64,000 nucleotides of DNA from Ruminococcus flavefaciens (GTDB lineage Bacteria; Bacillota; Clostridia; Oscillospirales; Ruminococcaceae), in assembly GCA_023667045.1 (NCBI GenBank), contig JAMPAU010000002.1, positions 248,001 to 312,000 of the forward strand, written 5' to 3'. This document shows, piece by piece, positions 42,642 through 52,228 of the stretch. Position numbers and translations under genes: made by a program. The stretch's first letter is position 1. The number at the start of each line of letters is the position of its first letter. The notes beneath the pieces are model-generated. The model did no database searches. It was not told where the DNA came from and saw nothing but the letters and a program-made list of their open reading frames with translations.

Positions 42642-43148
42642 ATGAATGGATTTATATTGGCACATATTCCGGAAATACTGTTATTTATCACAATATTATA
42701 TACTTTTCTTACAATATCATCTATCAAGAAATATATGCGTGAACACAAAACGATAAAAGAACTTGTCAACAGATGCATTGAATGCATGGCAACCGTCATA
42801 AACCCTGTTGTATTAGATAACAATTATGCAGAGGGCGGACTGCGACAAGTCTCTAAAATTCTCGCTGGTTTTCAGAATGTTTCTAATTTTCCCCTCGAAT
42901 ATACCTGTACAGAAGTTTGTTTTAGTGTAAATGGAGAAAAGATACAAACTATGATTCTTCGACGAATGTCTATACAAAATCCTAAATGCTATGATGATAT
43001 TAAAATTTACTATGACCCGTACAATCCTGAACAGGCATTTGCTAAGGATATGAAAGGTATTTTATTACATAACCCCCTAAGAGACTGCATAATTTACGGC
43101 ATTGTAGCGGTTGTATGTGCCTTGACGTTTATTTTTATATCAATCTGA
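42642..43148 (+). CDS. Membrane protein with DUF3592-like core
   Basis: The protein has 168 aa. A hydrophobic segment near the N-terminus (LAHIPEILLFITILYTFLTI) and another at the C-terminus (CIIYGIVAVVCALTFIFISI) enclose a soluble part. That part ends DIKIYYDPYNPEQAFAKD, reminiscent of DUF3592, where a 'YdP.nP..af' motif precedes the last helix. The role is unknown. It lies between cdsA and dxr, which are directly adjacent in many Firmicutes, so it is probably an insertion into this block. Confidence 0.65.
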   Translation: MNGFILAHIPEILLFITILYTFLTISSIKKYMREHKTIKELVNRCIECMATVINPVVLDNNYAEGGLRQVSKILAGFQNVSNFPLEYTCTEVCFSVNGEKIQTMILRRMSIQNPKCYDDIKIYYDPYNPEQAFAKDMKGILLHNPLRDCIIYGIVAVVCALTFIFISI

Positions 43149-43256
43149 ATTAAGAATTAAAATTGGATTTTATGGGAAAAATTCACTATTGGATAAATGA
43201 AAAATGTGGTGTTTGTGGTGCTTAATTTTTTATCCACCACACGAAAAATAATTCAG
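43145..43256. repeat. AT-rich intergenic element with imperfect terminal inverted repeats
   Basis: CTGAATTA at 43145 is matched by TAATTCAG at 43249. Inside, TGGATAAA/TTTATCCA-like and GTGGTG/CACCAC pairs can form nested hairpins. A TTCAGCA tandem and ATGAATTATGCAT follow. It looks like a small miniature-repeat remnant; no copy elsewhere in the window was noticed. Confidence 0.35.
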
Positions 43257-43329
43257 CATTCAGCATTATGAATTATGCATTGAAAAATAATTACACAAAA
43301 GTTTTCATATAATAAAGGAGATGACGCAA

Positions 43330-44478
43330 TTGAAAAAGACAGTTTCTGTTTTAGGCTCTACTGGTTCTATCGGTACACAGTCGCTAGAAGTCTGTGAAAA
43401 GCACGGCTTTAAGATAGCCGGACTTTCCGCCAACAACAACGTTGACCTGCTCGAACATCAGACAAGAAAATTCAGTCCGGAATACGTCTGCATATACAGC
43501 GAAAAAAATTATTCTGAATTGAAAAAACGCCTTGCCGATACGGGCGTTAAAGTACTGTGCGGAATGGACGGTCTCTGTGAGATAGCCTCATTACAGCAGA
43601 ATGACATTGTATTAAATTCAGTAGTCGGCATGGTGGGACTTCTGCCGACTTTAACAGCTATTAACGCTGGAAAAGATTTGGCACTCGCCAACAAGGAAAC
43701 ACTCGTGGCAGGCGGTGAAATAGTAATGTCTTCCGCAAAGGCAAAGGGCGTGACTATCTATCCGGTGGACAGCGAACATTCAGCTATTTTCCAGTGTTTA
43801 CAGGGAAACAAGAGGGAACAGTTAAGTAAGATTATTCTTACGGCTTCCGGCGGACCTTTCTTTAAAAAGTCTTACGAGGACTTGAAAAAAGTCACAAAAG
43901 CCGACGCACTAAATCACCCTAACTGGAGCATGGGAAACAAGATTACCATAGATTCTGCTACCCTCATGAATAAGGGTCTTGAATTTATAGAGGCTAAATG
44001 GCTTTTCGACCTTACGCCCGAACAGATTGAAATAGTAGTCCACAGACAGAGCGTAGTGCATTCGGCGGTGGAATACAACGACTATTCAGTTATCGCACAG
44101 TTAGGTGTACCGGACATGAAAATACCGATTCAGTATGCCTTGTTATATCCGGACAGAATGGAATGCCCTACACGTCGGTTGTCGCTTACGGATTATGGCA
44201 TGCTGACTTTTGAAAAGCCAGATTATAAGACATTCAAGTGTCTGTCAACGGCAATAAAGGCGATAAAAGCCGGCGGTGCATATCCGTGCCTTGTGAACTC
44301 CGCAAATGAGGAAGCTGTAAAGGCATTCCTTAATGACGAGATACCATTTATAGAGATAGGCGAAATAGTATCGTCTGTCATGGAAAAATTCTCGCCTGCT
44401 CAGATAAACTGCTATGAAGACGTTGTAAAAGCTGATATTTCCGCAAGAGAATACGTCCGTAATATTATAGAAAAATAA
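43330..44478 (+). CDS. dxr: 1-deoxy-D-xylulose 5-phosphate reductoisomerase
   Basis: The protein has 382 aa from the TTG at 43330, nine bases after AAGGAG. The ATG at 43321 touches the ribosome site and is rejected. The NADPH loop is VLGSTGSIGTQSLEV; NKETLVAGGE, PVDSEHSAIFQCL and ASGGPF mark the active site. It performs the second step of the MEP isoprenoid pathway, feeding uppS; ispG of the same pathway is 1.1 kb downstream. Confidence 0.96.
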   Translation: MKKTVSVLGSTGSIGTQSLEVCEKHGFKIAGLSANNNVDLLEHQTRKFSPEYVCIYSEKNYSELKKRLADTGVKVLCGMDGLCEIASLQQNDIVLNSVVGMVGLLPTLTAINAGKDLALANKETLVAGGEIVMSSAKAKGVTIYPVDSEHSAIFQCLQGNKREQLSKIILTASGGPFFKKSYEDLKKVTKADALNHPNWSMGNKITIDSATLMNKGLEFIEAKWLFDLTPEQIEIVVHRQSVVHSAVEYNDYSVIAQLGVPDMKIPIQYALLYPDRMECPTRRLSLTDYGMLTFEKPDYKTFKCLSTAIKAIKAGGAYPCLVNSANEEAVKAFLNDEIPFIEIGEIVSSVMEKFSPAQINCYEDVVKADISAREYVRNIIEK

Positions 44479-44505
44479 TTATCATGAAAGGAGACTGATA
44501 TTACA

Positions 44506-45564
44506 ATGGGCATAATTATTGCGATAATCATTTTCGGGCTTATAGTCATGGTGCATGAGTTCGGGCATTTTATCTGTGCAAAGTTAAGCGGTGTAAGAGT
44601 ACTGGAGTTTTCCATAGGTATGGGAATGAAATTATTCCAGAAACAGATAGGCGAAACAAAATATTCGCTCCGTCTTCTGCCACTCGGTGGTTACTGTGCT
44701 ATGGAGGGAGAAGACGAAGACTCAGACGACCCGCACAGTTTCCGGAGTGCTAAACTATGGAAACGCATGATAATACTTGTTGCCGGAGCAGGCATGAATT
44801 TTGTTCTCGGATTCGTGGCAATAGTAATCATGATGTCAATGCTTTCTTCCGTGCCTACCACTCAGATAGAGGGATTCAGTGCGATACAGCTTGAAGACGG
44901 CACTCTTGAAAGACAGTCGGGAAGTTATGACAGCGGACTGAGACATGAAGATATTTTCTATGAAATAGACGATACAAGGATATACAGTATGCTTGACTTG
45001 AATTATATTCTCTCGTCGTCGCCAACAAATGTCCATGACGTTACAGTTATCCGTAACGGCGAAAAGATTGAATTTGACGACGTTAATTTTCAAAGTCCGA
45101 GTGGCAGTGCTGTGGATTTCGGACTTGTGCAGAAAGAAAAGAATCCGTTTACAATTCTAAAGGGTTCGGGACAGATGTTCATGTCAATGGGTCATATCGT
45201 GGGAATGTCACTTAAACAGCTTGTTTCCGGACAGGCAAAAAAAGAAGACGTTTCCGGTCCTGTCGGGGTTGTTACGGCTATCAATGAAACAACTCAGGAA
45301 AGCGAAGATATAAAAGATACTATATTCCAGTTAGTATATATGACGGCACTGATTACCATAAATATAGGTATATTTAATCTTCTGCCCATTCCAGGACTTG
45401 ACGGCGGTCGCCTTATTTTCTGCTTTATCGAACTTATCCGCCGTAAGCCCGTTAAGCCGGAGCATGAGGGATATGTACACCTCGCCGGAATGGTTCTGCT
45501 TTTCGGCATAATGATTTTTGCAACATACAATGATATAGTACGTCTTATTACAGGCGGTGTTTAA
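44506..45564 (+). CDS. rseP: Site-2-type zinc metalloprotease RseP
   Basis: The protein has 352 aa. The zinc motif HEFGH lies in the first membrane helix, a PDZ domain lies in the middle (about residues 115-200), and NLLPIPGLDGGRL supplies the third metal ligand. It cuts transmembrane segments in regulated proteolysis, for example of anti-sigma factors or signal peptides. AAGGAG precedes the ATG. It sits between dxr and ispG as in many Firmicutes. Confidence 0.96.
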   Translation: MGIIIAIIIFGLIVMVHEFGHFICAKLSGVRVLEFSIGMGMKLFQKQIGETKYSLRLLPLGGYCAMEGEDEDSDDPHSFRSAKLWKRMIILVAGAGMNFVLGFVAIVIMMSMLSSVPTTQIEGFSAIQLEDGTLERQSGSYDSGLRHEDIFYEIDDTRIYSMLDLNYILSSSPTNVHDVTVIRNGEKIEFDDVNFQSPSGSAVDFGLVQKEKNPFTILKGSGQMFMSMGHIVGMSLKQLVSGQAKKEDVSGPVGVVTAINETTQESEDIKDTIFQLVYMTALITINIGIFNLLPIPGLDGGRLIFCFIELIRRKPVKPEHEGYVHLAGMVLLFGIMIFATYNDIVRLITGGV

Positions 45565-45567
45565 TGA

Positions 45568-45600
45568 AAAAGGCAGGAGAATATTATTTTTCCTGCCTTA
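45568..45600 (+). terminator. Hairpin between rseP and ispG
   Basis: AAGGCAGGA pairs with TCCTGCCTT around a 12-nt loop. The T tract is short (TTAT), so it may only attenuate. Confidence 0.5.
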
Positions 45601-45621
45601 TCTGAAACGGAGGAATTTTAA

Positions 45622-46659
45622 ATGAGAAACGTAAAACCAGTAAAAGTCGGGGACTGTGTTCTTGACGGAAAACATATATACATACAGTCTATGCTCAATG
45701 CACGCTCGGACGATATTGACGGAAACGTAAAACAGGCAATAGAACTTGAAAAAGCCGGCTGTGAGATTATCAGAACAGCTATTCCGGATATGGAGGCGGT
45801 AAAGCTCATTCCGGCTATAAAGTCTGCCGTGAATATACCGCTTGTTGCAGATATACATTTTGATTATAAGCTAGCCCTTGAATCAGCCCATGCAGGAGTT
45901 GACAAAATACGTATAAATCCCGGAAACATAGGCAGTAATGACCGCATAAAAAAAGTTGTTGACGTGTGCCGTGAAAAGAATATCCCGATAAGAATAGGCG
46001 TTAACTCCGGTTCTCTTGAAAAGGAACTGCTTGCTAAATATGGCTCTCCCACGCCGGAAGCACTCGTGGAAAGTGCATTGAATCACGCAAGACTCCTGGA
46101 GCAGTTTGACTTTGATGATATTGTCATTTCAATAAAGTCTTCCGACGTAAACAAAATGATTGCGTCATACCGTCTTGCCTCAGAAAAGTGTAATTATCCG
46201 TTGCACTTAGGAGTGACAGAAGCTGGTACTGAACGCATGGGCTTAATAAAATCAGCCGTCGGAATAGGTTCACTGCTGTGCGACGGCATAGGCGAGACTA
46301 TCCGTGTATCGCTTACCGCCGACCCCGTACAAGAAATCTATGCCGGACAGGATATTTTAAAATGCATAGGAAAAAAGAAAAGCGTAAGACTTGTTTCATG
46401 TCCCACCTGCGGACGTACAAGAATAGACCTCGTGAAAGTCGCTCATATCGTCGAGGAAGCAGTAAAGAACATGGATAAGGATATAACGGTTGCCGTAATG
46501 GGCTGTATCGTAAACGGTCCGGGAGAAGCCCGTGAGGCAGACGTTGGAATTGCCGGAGGAAACGGCTGTGCTGTTATATTCCGCAAAGACGGCTCTCAGA
46601 GGAAAATAAAAGAGGAGGATATTGTCAGAGAACTCATGGCAGAGATTGACAAGCTTTGA
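45622..46659 (+). CDS. ispG: 4-hydroxy-3-methylbut-2-enyl diphosphate synthase
   Basis: The protein has 345 aa and the short bacterial form. It starts with the barrel signature VKVGDCVLDGKHIYIQSMLNA. The [4Fe-4S] Cys residues are in SCPTCGRTRIDL and VMGCIVNGPGEAREADVGIAGG. It catalyses the penultimate MEP-pathway step. CGGAGG precedes the ATG. The polC start follows at once. Confidence 0.97.
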   Translation: MRNVKPVKVGDCVLDGKHIYIQSMLNARSDDIDGNVKQAIELEKAGCEIIRTAIPDMEAVKLIPAIKSAVNIPLVADIHFDYKLALESAHAGVDKIRINPGNIGSNDRIKKVVDVCREKNIPIRIGVNSGSLEKELLAKYGSPTPEALVESALNHARLLEQFDFDDIVISIKSSDVNKMIASYRLASEKCNYPLHLGVTEAGTERMGLIKSAVGIGSLLCDGIGETIRVSLTADPVQEIYAGQDILKCIGKKKSVRLVSCPTCGRTRIDLVKVAHIVEEAVKNMDKDITVAVMGCIVNGPGEAREADVGIAGGNGCAVIFRKDGSQRKIKEEDIVRELMAEIDKL

Positions 46660-46660
46660 T

Positions 46661-49600
46661 ATGAATATAAATTTAGCTGAATTTTTAAAGGATTATACTG
46701 AAATCCCCGAAAGCACAAGGAGCGGTGAAGTCTTCCGGCTTACGTACTCCGAAAAAATGGACAAGATGACATTCTTTGCACTCTTTGAAAAGCTTGTGCC
46801 GAGTGATGATATTTTTGCATTTGAAAAAGCCGTTGAAAATGCACTGAAAGTAGACCGCATACGTATTGTCTGCCGATATCCGTCGGAGCTTTTCAGTATT
46901 GACTGCTGTGATGAACTTATCAAGCTACTCAGACGTGACATATCCGTGATAAATGGTTTTCTTGACGGTGCTGACATACGTCTGAATGAAAATACACTTG
47001 CAATAAAAATCTTTCACGGCGGTCGGGAAATACTTGAAAAATACCATTTTTGCCAGAACTTTTCACAGCTTATCTATAATCAGTTTGGTACAGAAATATC
47101 CGTTACTCTTGACGGCGGAGAGTTCTCCTCACAGGAATACAATGAGATGATTGAAAAACTTTCTGCCGGACTTCCGGATTACAGCAGTCAGTTTGCTCCG
47201 GAAATACCGGAAGAAATGCCGGAAATCGTTGTACCGGACAAGCCGATTGATATAGATTCGCTTGATACTGATTTTGATGCTGAATCCGCTGAAATAGTTT
47301 TCGGAAAGGCTATCCGTGACAAGCCTGTACCGATTTCTGAAGCTGTACAGCTTTTAGGAAAAAAACTCGTCATTGTCGGAGATGTTTTCGCAGTTGAATT
47401 TAAGGAACTCAGAAACGAAAAGACAGTAGTAACATTTGATATAACAGATTACAGCGGTTCTTTGAGGGTAAAGGTCTTTGCGAAGAATGAAGATATAGAA
47501 GAAATGAAATTAACGTCCGTGAAGAAAGGCTGTACTATTCTTGTACACGGAAAGACCGATTTCGACAAGTTCGCAAATGATATAACCATATCGCCCGATT
47601 CGGTCATAAAGGTGAAAAGGATTCCGAAAATGGATAACTACCCCGAAAAGCGTGTTGAACTGCACTGTCACACTAATATGTCTGCAATGGACGCTGTAAC
47701 TCCACCTGCCACCCTCATAAAGCGTGCTGCATCATGGGGTCATCAGGCTATGGCAATAACAGACCACGGAGCAGTACAGGCTTTTCCGGAATGTATGTAC
47801 AATATGCCGGATAATTTCAAGGTGATATATGGCTGTGAGGCTTACGTCGTCAATGACCTCGACAAGCAGACTATACTTAAAAATCCCGACAGCAGAAGTA
47901 TAAACGACGAAGTAATTATATTTGACGTTGAAACTACCGGATTGAGTTTTTCAGCGGACAGGCTCACGGAAATAGGTGCAGTAAAACTCAAAAATATGCA
48001 GGTTATTGATACTTTCAATACAAAGGTAAACCCTATGAGACATATTCCCGAAAAAATCACAGAACTTACCGGCATATCAGACGATGACGTTAAAGACGCT
48101 CCGCAAGAAAAAGAAGCTATACGGCAGTTTATGGAGTTCTGCGGTGAAAATCCCGTACTTGTCGCACATAATGCAAACTTCGATACTACATTCATAGATG
48201 AGGCGTGCAGACGTAATGATATAGAGTTTAAATATAACTGGATTGATACGCTGATACTGTGTCAGATAATGTTACCGGAAATGTCACGCCACAAGCTGAA
48301 CTATGTAGCAAAAAAGTTAAAGCTCGGAAAATTTGAACATCACAGAGCTTCTGATGATGCATTCATGCTTGCTAAAATCTACATAGAACTCGTCGGAAGA
48401 CTAATAAGCGATAAGGGCGTTAAAACTCTTGATGACCTCAATTCAAAAGCAGGAGACATTGATGTAAAGAAACTTAAATCATATCATCAGATTATTCTCG
48501 TACGCAATCAAGCAGGACTTAAAAACCTTTACAAGCTTGTTTCATACAGCAACCTCGATTACTTCTATAAAAAACCTCTTATTCCTAAGTCCGTTCTGCA
48601 ATCTCACCGTGAGGGGCTTATCTTCGGAAGTGCCTGCGAGGCTGGCGAACTTTTTCAGGCTATGCTCAACAAAAGGTCTGAAGAAGAAATAGAACGCCTT
48701 GCAAGTTTCTATGATTATCTCGAAATCCAGCCCACCTGCAACAATGAGTTTATGATTCGTGAGGGTACTGCCGAAAACATTGAAGAACTCCGTGACTATA
48801 CACGCCGTATTGTCGCACTCGGCGAAAAGCTCAATATTCCGGTATGTGCTACCTGCGACGTTCATTTCATAGACCCTAAGGACGCTATATACAGAAAGAT
48901 TATTCTTGCAAGCATGGGTTTCAAGGACGTTGAAAACCAAGCACCTTTGTATTTCAGAACAACAGAGGAAATGCTTGCGGAATTTGAGTTTTTAGGCGAG
49001 GAAAAGGCAAAGGAAGTAGTCATCACAAATACAAACATGATAGCCGATATGGTTGAAGTGGTAAGACCTATACCAAAGGGTACTTTTACCCCAACAATAG
49101 ACGGTGCTGAAGAAGAACTGAAAAAAATCACTCACGACAAGGCTTATGAGATTTACGGCAATCCTCTGCCCGAAATTGTTGAAAAACGTCTTGACAGAGA
49201 ACTTTCATCAATCATAAAACATGGCTTTTCCGTATTGTATATAATAGCACAGAAACTTGTCTGGAACTCCGTCGAAAACGGCTACCTGGTAGGTTCTCGT
49301 GGCTCTGTTGGTTCTTCATTTGTAGCATCAATGGCAGGAATATCAGAAGTAAACCCTCTGCCTCCGCACTATATCTGTCCGGAATGCAAGCACAGCGAAT
49401 TTATTACAGACGGCTCATACGGTTCAGGCTTTGACCTTCCGCCGAAAAAATGTCCACACTGCAATGCCGATATGATACGTGAGGGACATGATATACCTTT
49501 TGAGACGTTTTTAGGATTCGACGGCGACAAAGCCCCCGATATAGACCTTAACTTTTCCGGTGAGTATCAGTTTTATGCACACAGATATACAGAAAAACTT

Positions 49601-50965
49601 TTCGGCAAATCAAACGTTTTCAAGGCAGGTACTATTTCGGCGGTAGCTGACAAAACGGCTTTCGGCTATGTCAAGAAATACTGTGAGGAAAACGGCATAA
49701 CTCTTAACAATGCAGAAATGAACCGTCTATCCATAGGCTGTACAGGAATTAAAAGAACTACCGGACAGCACCCCGGCGGAATGGTTGTTGTGCCGTCTGA
49801 CTATGAAGTATACGACTTTACACCCGTACAACACCCTGCCGATTCTGCCGGCTCGGAAGTTATAACCACTCACTTTGACTTCAATTCACTGCACGATACA
49901 ATATTAAAACTTGACGAACTCGGTCACGTTGTGCCGACATTATACAAGCACCTCGAAGACCTAACCGGAATGAAAATAAAGGACGTGCCGACATCAGACC
50001 CCGACGTTATAAAGATGTGTACAGACTGTAGCGTTTTAGGTGTTACTCCGGAAGAAATATACTGCAAAACCGGCAGTCTTGGTATTCCCGAAATGGGTAC
50101 GAATTTCACGATACAAATGCTTATTGACGCACAGCCTACAAAGTTCAGCGACTTTTTACAGATTTCCGGACTTTCACACGGTACTGACGTATGGTTAGGA
50201 AACGCAAAAGACCTCATAGACCAGAAAATATGCACTATCTCTGATGTTATCGGTACTCGTGACAGTATCATGACTTATCTGCTGTATAAGGGCGTAGAGC
50301 CTAAAAGTGCATTTCAGATTATGGAGTGGACACGTAAGGGCAAAGCTCCGAAAAACTTTACGCCGGAAATTATTCAGATGCTGAAAGACCATGACGTGCC
50401 GGACTGGTACATTGAAAGTTGTCTCAAAATAAAGTATATGTTCCCGAAAGCACACGCAGCCGCTTACGTTATAGCCGCTATAAAGTTAGGCTGGTTTAAA
50501 CTGCATATGCCTTTGGAATACTATTCTACTTATTTTTCAGTAAGGGGAGACGACTTTGACGCTGAACTAGCAATACAAGGAAAAGAAACTGTCCGCCGGA
50601 AAATAGAAGAACTCAAGGAAATGGGCAACAGCCGTTCCAAAAAAGACAACGACCTGTACGATATTCTGCTTATCACCAATGAAATGCTTTCAAGGGGATA
50701 TGAATTTCTGCCAATAGATATTTTTAAATCCCATGCAGTTGACTATCTTGTTGAAGACGGAAAACTCAGAATACCTTTTTCAGCTATGAACGGCGTAGGT
50801 GCCACCGCAGCTATGGGTATTTATGAGACGGCACAGCAGGGCGGTTTTATTTCAATAGATGAATTTCAGCAGATGAGTGGTGCGTCAAAAACAACAATAG
50901 ATATGCTGAAAAGTGCAGGGGCTTTTGGTGATTTACCCGAATCTGCACAGCTGTCATTCTTTTGA
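46661..50965 (+). CDS. polC: DNA polymerase III PolC (Gram-positive replicase)
   Basis: The protein has 1434 aa from the ATG at 46661, one base after the ispG stop; the ribosome site is poor. Order: N-terminal domain; an OB fold (VVTFDITDYSGSLRVKVFA); a PHP domain (ELHCHTNMSAMDAVTPP) interrupted by a DnaQ-like exonuclease (IIFDVETTGLSF and HNANFDTTFID); then the polymerase palm. The palm carries the catalytic APDIDLNFSG, a zinc-binding CPECKH...CPHC segment before it, and GSRGSVGSSF. It copies the chromosome with built-in proofreading. The size matches the family. Confidence 0.98.
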   Translation: MNINLAEFLKDYTEIPESTRSGEVFRLTYSEKMDKMTFFALFEKLVPSDDIFAFEKAVENALKVDRIRIVCRYPSELFSIDCCDELIKLLRRDISVINGFLDGADIRLNENTLAIKIFHGGREILEKYHFCQNFSQLIYNQFGTEISVTLDGGEFSSQEYNEMIEKLSAGLPDYSSQFAPEIPEEMPEIVVPDKPIDIDSLDTDFDAESAEIVFGKAIRDKPVPISEAVQLLGKKLVIVGDVFAVEFKELRNEKTVVTFDITDYSGSLRVKVFAKNEDIEEMKLTSVKKGCTILVHGKTDFDKFANDITISPDSVIKVKRIPKMDNYPEKRVELHCHTNMSAMDAVTPPATLIKRAASWGHQAMAITDHGAVQAFPECMYNMPDNFKVIYGCEAYVVNDLDKQTILKNPDSRSINDEVIIFDVETTGLSFSADRLTEIGAVKLKNMQVIDTFNTKVNPMRHIPEKITELTGISDDDVKDAPQEKEAIRQFMEFCGENPVLVAHNANFDTTFIDEACRRNDIEFKYNWIDTLILCQIMLPEMSRHKLNYVAKKLKLGKFEHHRASDDAFMLAKIYIELVGRLISDKGVKTLDDLNSKAGDIDVKKLKSYHQIILVRNQAGLKNLYKLVSYSNLDYFYKKPLIPKSVLQSHREGLIFGSACEAGELFQAMLNKRSEEEIERLASFYDYLEIQPTCNNEFMIREGTAENIEELRDYTRRIVALGEKLNIPVCATCDVHFIDPKDAIYRKIILASMGFKDVENQAPLYFRTTEEMLAEFEFLGEEKAKEVVITNTNMIADMVEVVRPIPKGTFTPTIDGAEEELKKITHDKAYEIYGNPLPEIVEKRLDRELSSIIKHGFSVLYIIAQKLVWNSVENGYLVGSRGSVGSSFVASMAGISEVNPLPPHYICPECKHSEFITDGSYGSGFDLPPKKCPHCNADMIREGHDIPFETFLGFDGDKAPDIDLNFSGEYQFYAHRYTEKLFGKSNVFKAGTISAVADKTAFGYVKKYCEENGITLNNAEMNRLSIGCTGIKRTTGQHPGGMVVVPSDYEVYDFTPVQHPADSAGSEVITTHFDFNSLHDTILKLDELGHVVPTLYKHLEDLTGMKIKDVPTSDPDVIKMCTDCSVLGVTPEEIYCKTGSLGIPEMGTNFTIQMLIDAQPTKFSDFLQISGLSHGTDVWLGNAKDLIDQKICTISDVIGTRDSIMTYLLYKGVEPKSAFQIMEWTRKGKAPKNFTPEIIQMLKDHDVPDWYIESCLKIKYMFPKAHAAAYVIAAIKLGWFKLHMPLEYYSTYFSVRGDDFDAELAIQGKETVRRKIEELKEMGNSRSKKDNDLYDILLITNEMLSRGYEFLPIDIFKSHAVDYLVEDGKLRIPFSAMNGVGATAAMGIYETAQQGGFISIDEFQQMSGASKTTIDMLKSAGAFGDLPESAQLSFF

Positions 50966-50966
50966 C

Positions 50967-50995
50967 TTGACTTTTAATTAGTAATGTGTTATCAT
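50967..50995 (+). promoter_or_regulatory. hisZp: Promoter of the his operon
   Basis: TTGACT and TATCAT are separated by 17 bp, about 40 bp before the hisZ ATG. Confidence 0.65.
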
Positions 50996-51011
50996 ATTAT
51001 CATGTTAACAC
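50986..51011. promoter_or_regulatory. Palindromic operator overlapping the his promoter
   Basis: GTGTTA at 50986-50991 and TAACAC at 51006-51011 form an inverted repeat covering the -10 box and the likely start site. TTAG/CTAA flank it further out. A repressor bound here would block transcription. The leader is too short for a T-box. A histidine-responsive TrpR-like (YerC/HisR-type) regulator is a plausible but unproven candidate. Confidence 0.5.
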
Positions 51012-51034
51012 GCTAAAGTGATTGGAGGACTTAA

Positions 51035-52228
51035 ATGAAAAATTACGACCTTATTACTCCGGAGGGTACTAAAGATTATCTTTTCGGTGAATGCATAGTG
51101 ATACGTGACGTAGAGAATACTCTCGTTGAATTATTCAAAAGCTGTGGCTACAGCGAAATAATTACTCCCGGACTTGAATTTTATGACGTTTTCAATCTTA
51201 ATTCAAGATATTTTCCTCAGGAAAATTTATACAAGCTCACTGACAGCAAGGGAAGACTTCTTGTTATGAGACCAGACACGACAATGCCTGTTGCAAGGGT
51301 TGTTGCCACACGTCTGAGAGACGCTATACTCCCTCTTAAACTTTTCTACAATCAGACGGTATACCGCACTGAACCCGCTCTCAAGGGAAGAAGCGACGAG
51401 ATTGTACAGACAGGCATAGAACTTATCGGCTCACAGCTTAAAAAGTCAGACCTCGAAGTAATATCTACTGCTGTCGCCTCGCTGAAGTCTTTCGGCATGG
51501 AGTTCTCGCTTGAAATAGGTCATATAGGCATTTTCAAGGAACTTGTCAGCAAGCTGGAAGTTACAGACAGGATAAAGGAAAAAATACGCCGTCTTATCGA
51601 AACTAAAAACTTTCCTGCACTCAATGACCTACTCGATTCTCTCGGAAACAACAGCATTACATATGCACTGAAAAAACTGCCTGCACTTTTCGGCGGTGAG
51701 GAAGTCTTTGAAAAGGCAGAGGAAATAATGCCGGACGAAAACATAAAACGTCTGCTTGATGAACTCCGTGAAGTATACTGCAATACCGCTGAACTCTGCG
51801 GACAGGACGGCACAATAACAGTTGATTTAGGTCTTGTAAACAAAACAGACTACTACACGGGAATTATTATCAAGGGCTATTTACAGGGTCACGGCGAGGA
51901 AGTACTTTCCGGCGGACGTTATGATAAGCTTATATCAGAGTTCGGATATGATGTTCCGGCTGTGGGATTTGCCGTAAATGTCAATGCTGTTGCAAAGCTC
52001 ATAGAAAAAAACGGAGTTATTCCGTCAATGCCTAAAATAGACGCAATAGTTTATGCGGAAGAAGGATTTGAAGTTACTGCAATAAAAACAGCGCAGGCAC
52101 TTCGTGAGCAGGGTCTTGTCGTGGAAAACGCACTTTTTGACGACCTCGAAACAGTAAGACATTATGCTATGGAAAAGAAAATCCCGAAAGTTGTTGTAGT
52201 AAACAGCGACGTTATGGAGGTTGAATAA
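51035..52228 (+). CDS. hisZ: ATP phosphoribosyltransferase regulatory subunit
   Basis: The protein has 397 aa, a HisRS-like paralogue: TPEGTKDYLFGECIVIRDVENTLVELF, motif-2-like RPDTTMPVARVVATRL, and VLSGGRYDKLISEFG. It lacks aminoacylation ability in known cases and activates the short HisG, which follows with a TAATG overlap. First gene of the histidine operon, GGAGG upstream. Confidence 0.95.
   Translation: MKNYDLITPEGTKDYLFGECIVIRDVENTLVELFKSCGYSEIITPGLEFYDVFNLNSRYFPQENLYKLTDSKGRLLVMRPDTTMPVARVVATRLRDAILPLKLFYNQTVYRTEPALKGRSDEIVQTGIELIGSQLKKSDLEVISTAVASLKSFGMEFSLEIGHIGIFKELVSKLEVTDRIKEKIRRLIETKNFPALNDLLDSLGNNSITYALKKLPALFGGEEVFEKAEEIMPDENIKRLLDELREVYCNTAELCGQDGTITVDLGLVNKTDYYTGIIIKGYLQGHGEEVLSGGRYDKLISEFGYDVPAVGFAVNVNAVAKLIEKNGVIPSMPKIDAIVYAEEGFEVTAIKTAQALREQGLVVENALFDDLETVRHYAMEKKIPKVVVVNSDVMEVE

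Noticed and set aside
46622-46660. Upstream ATG for polC inside ispG
   Set aside because: It would add 13 residues not typical of PolC; the ATG right after the ispG stop gives the expected start, though its ribosome site is weak.
50966-51034. T-box or histidine attenuator ahead of hisZ
   Set aside because: The predicted leader is about 30 nt, far too short for a T-box, and no His-codon leader peptide is present.
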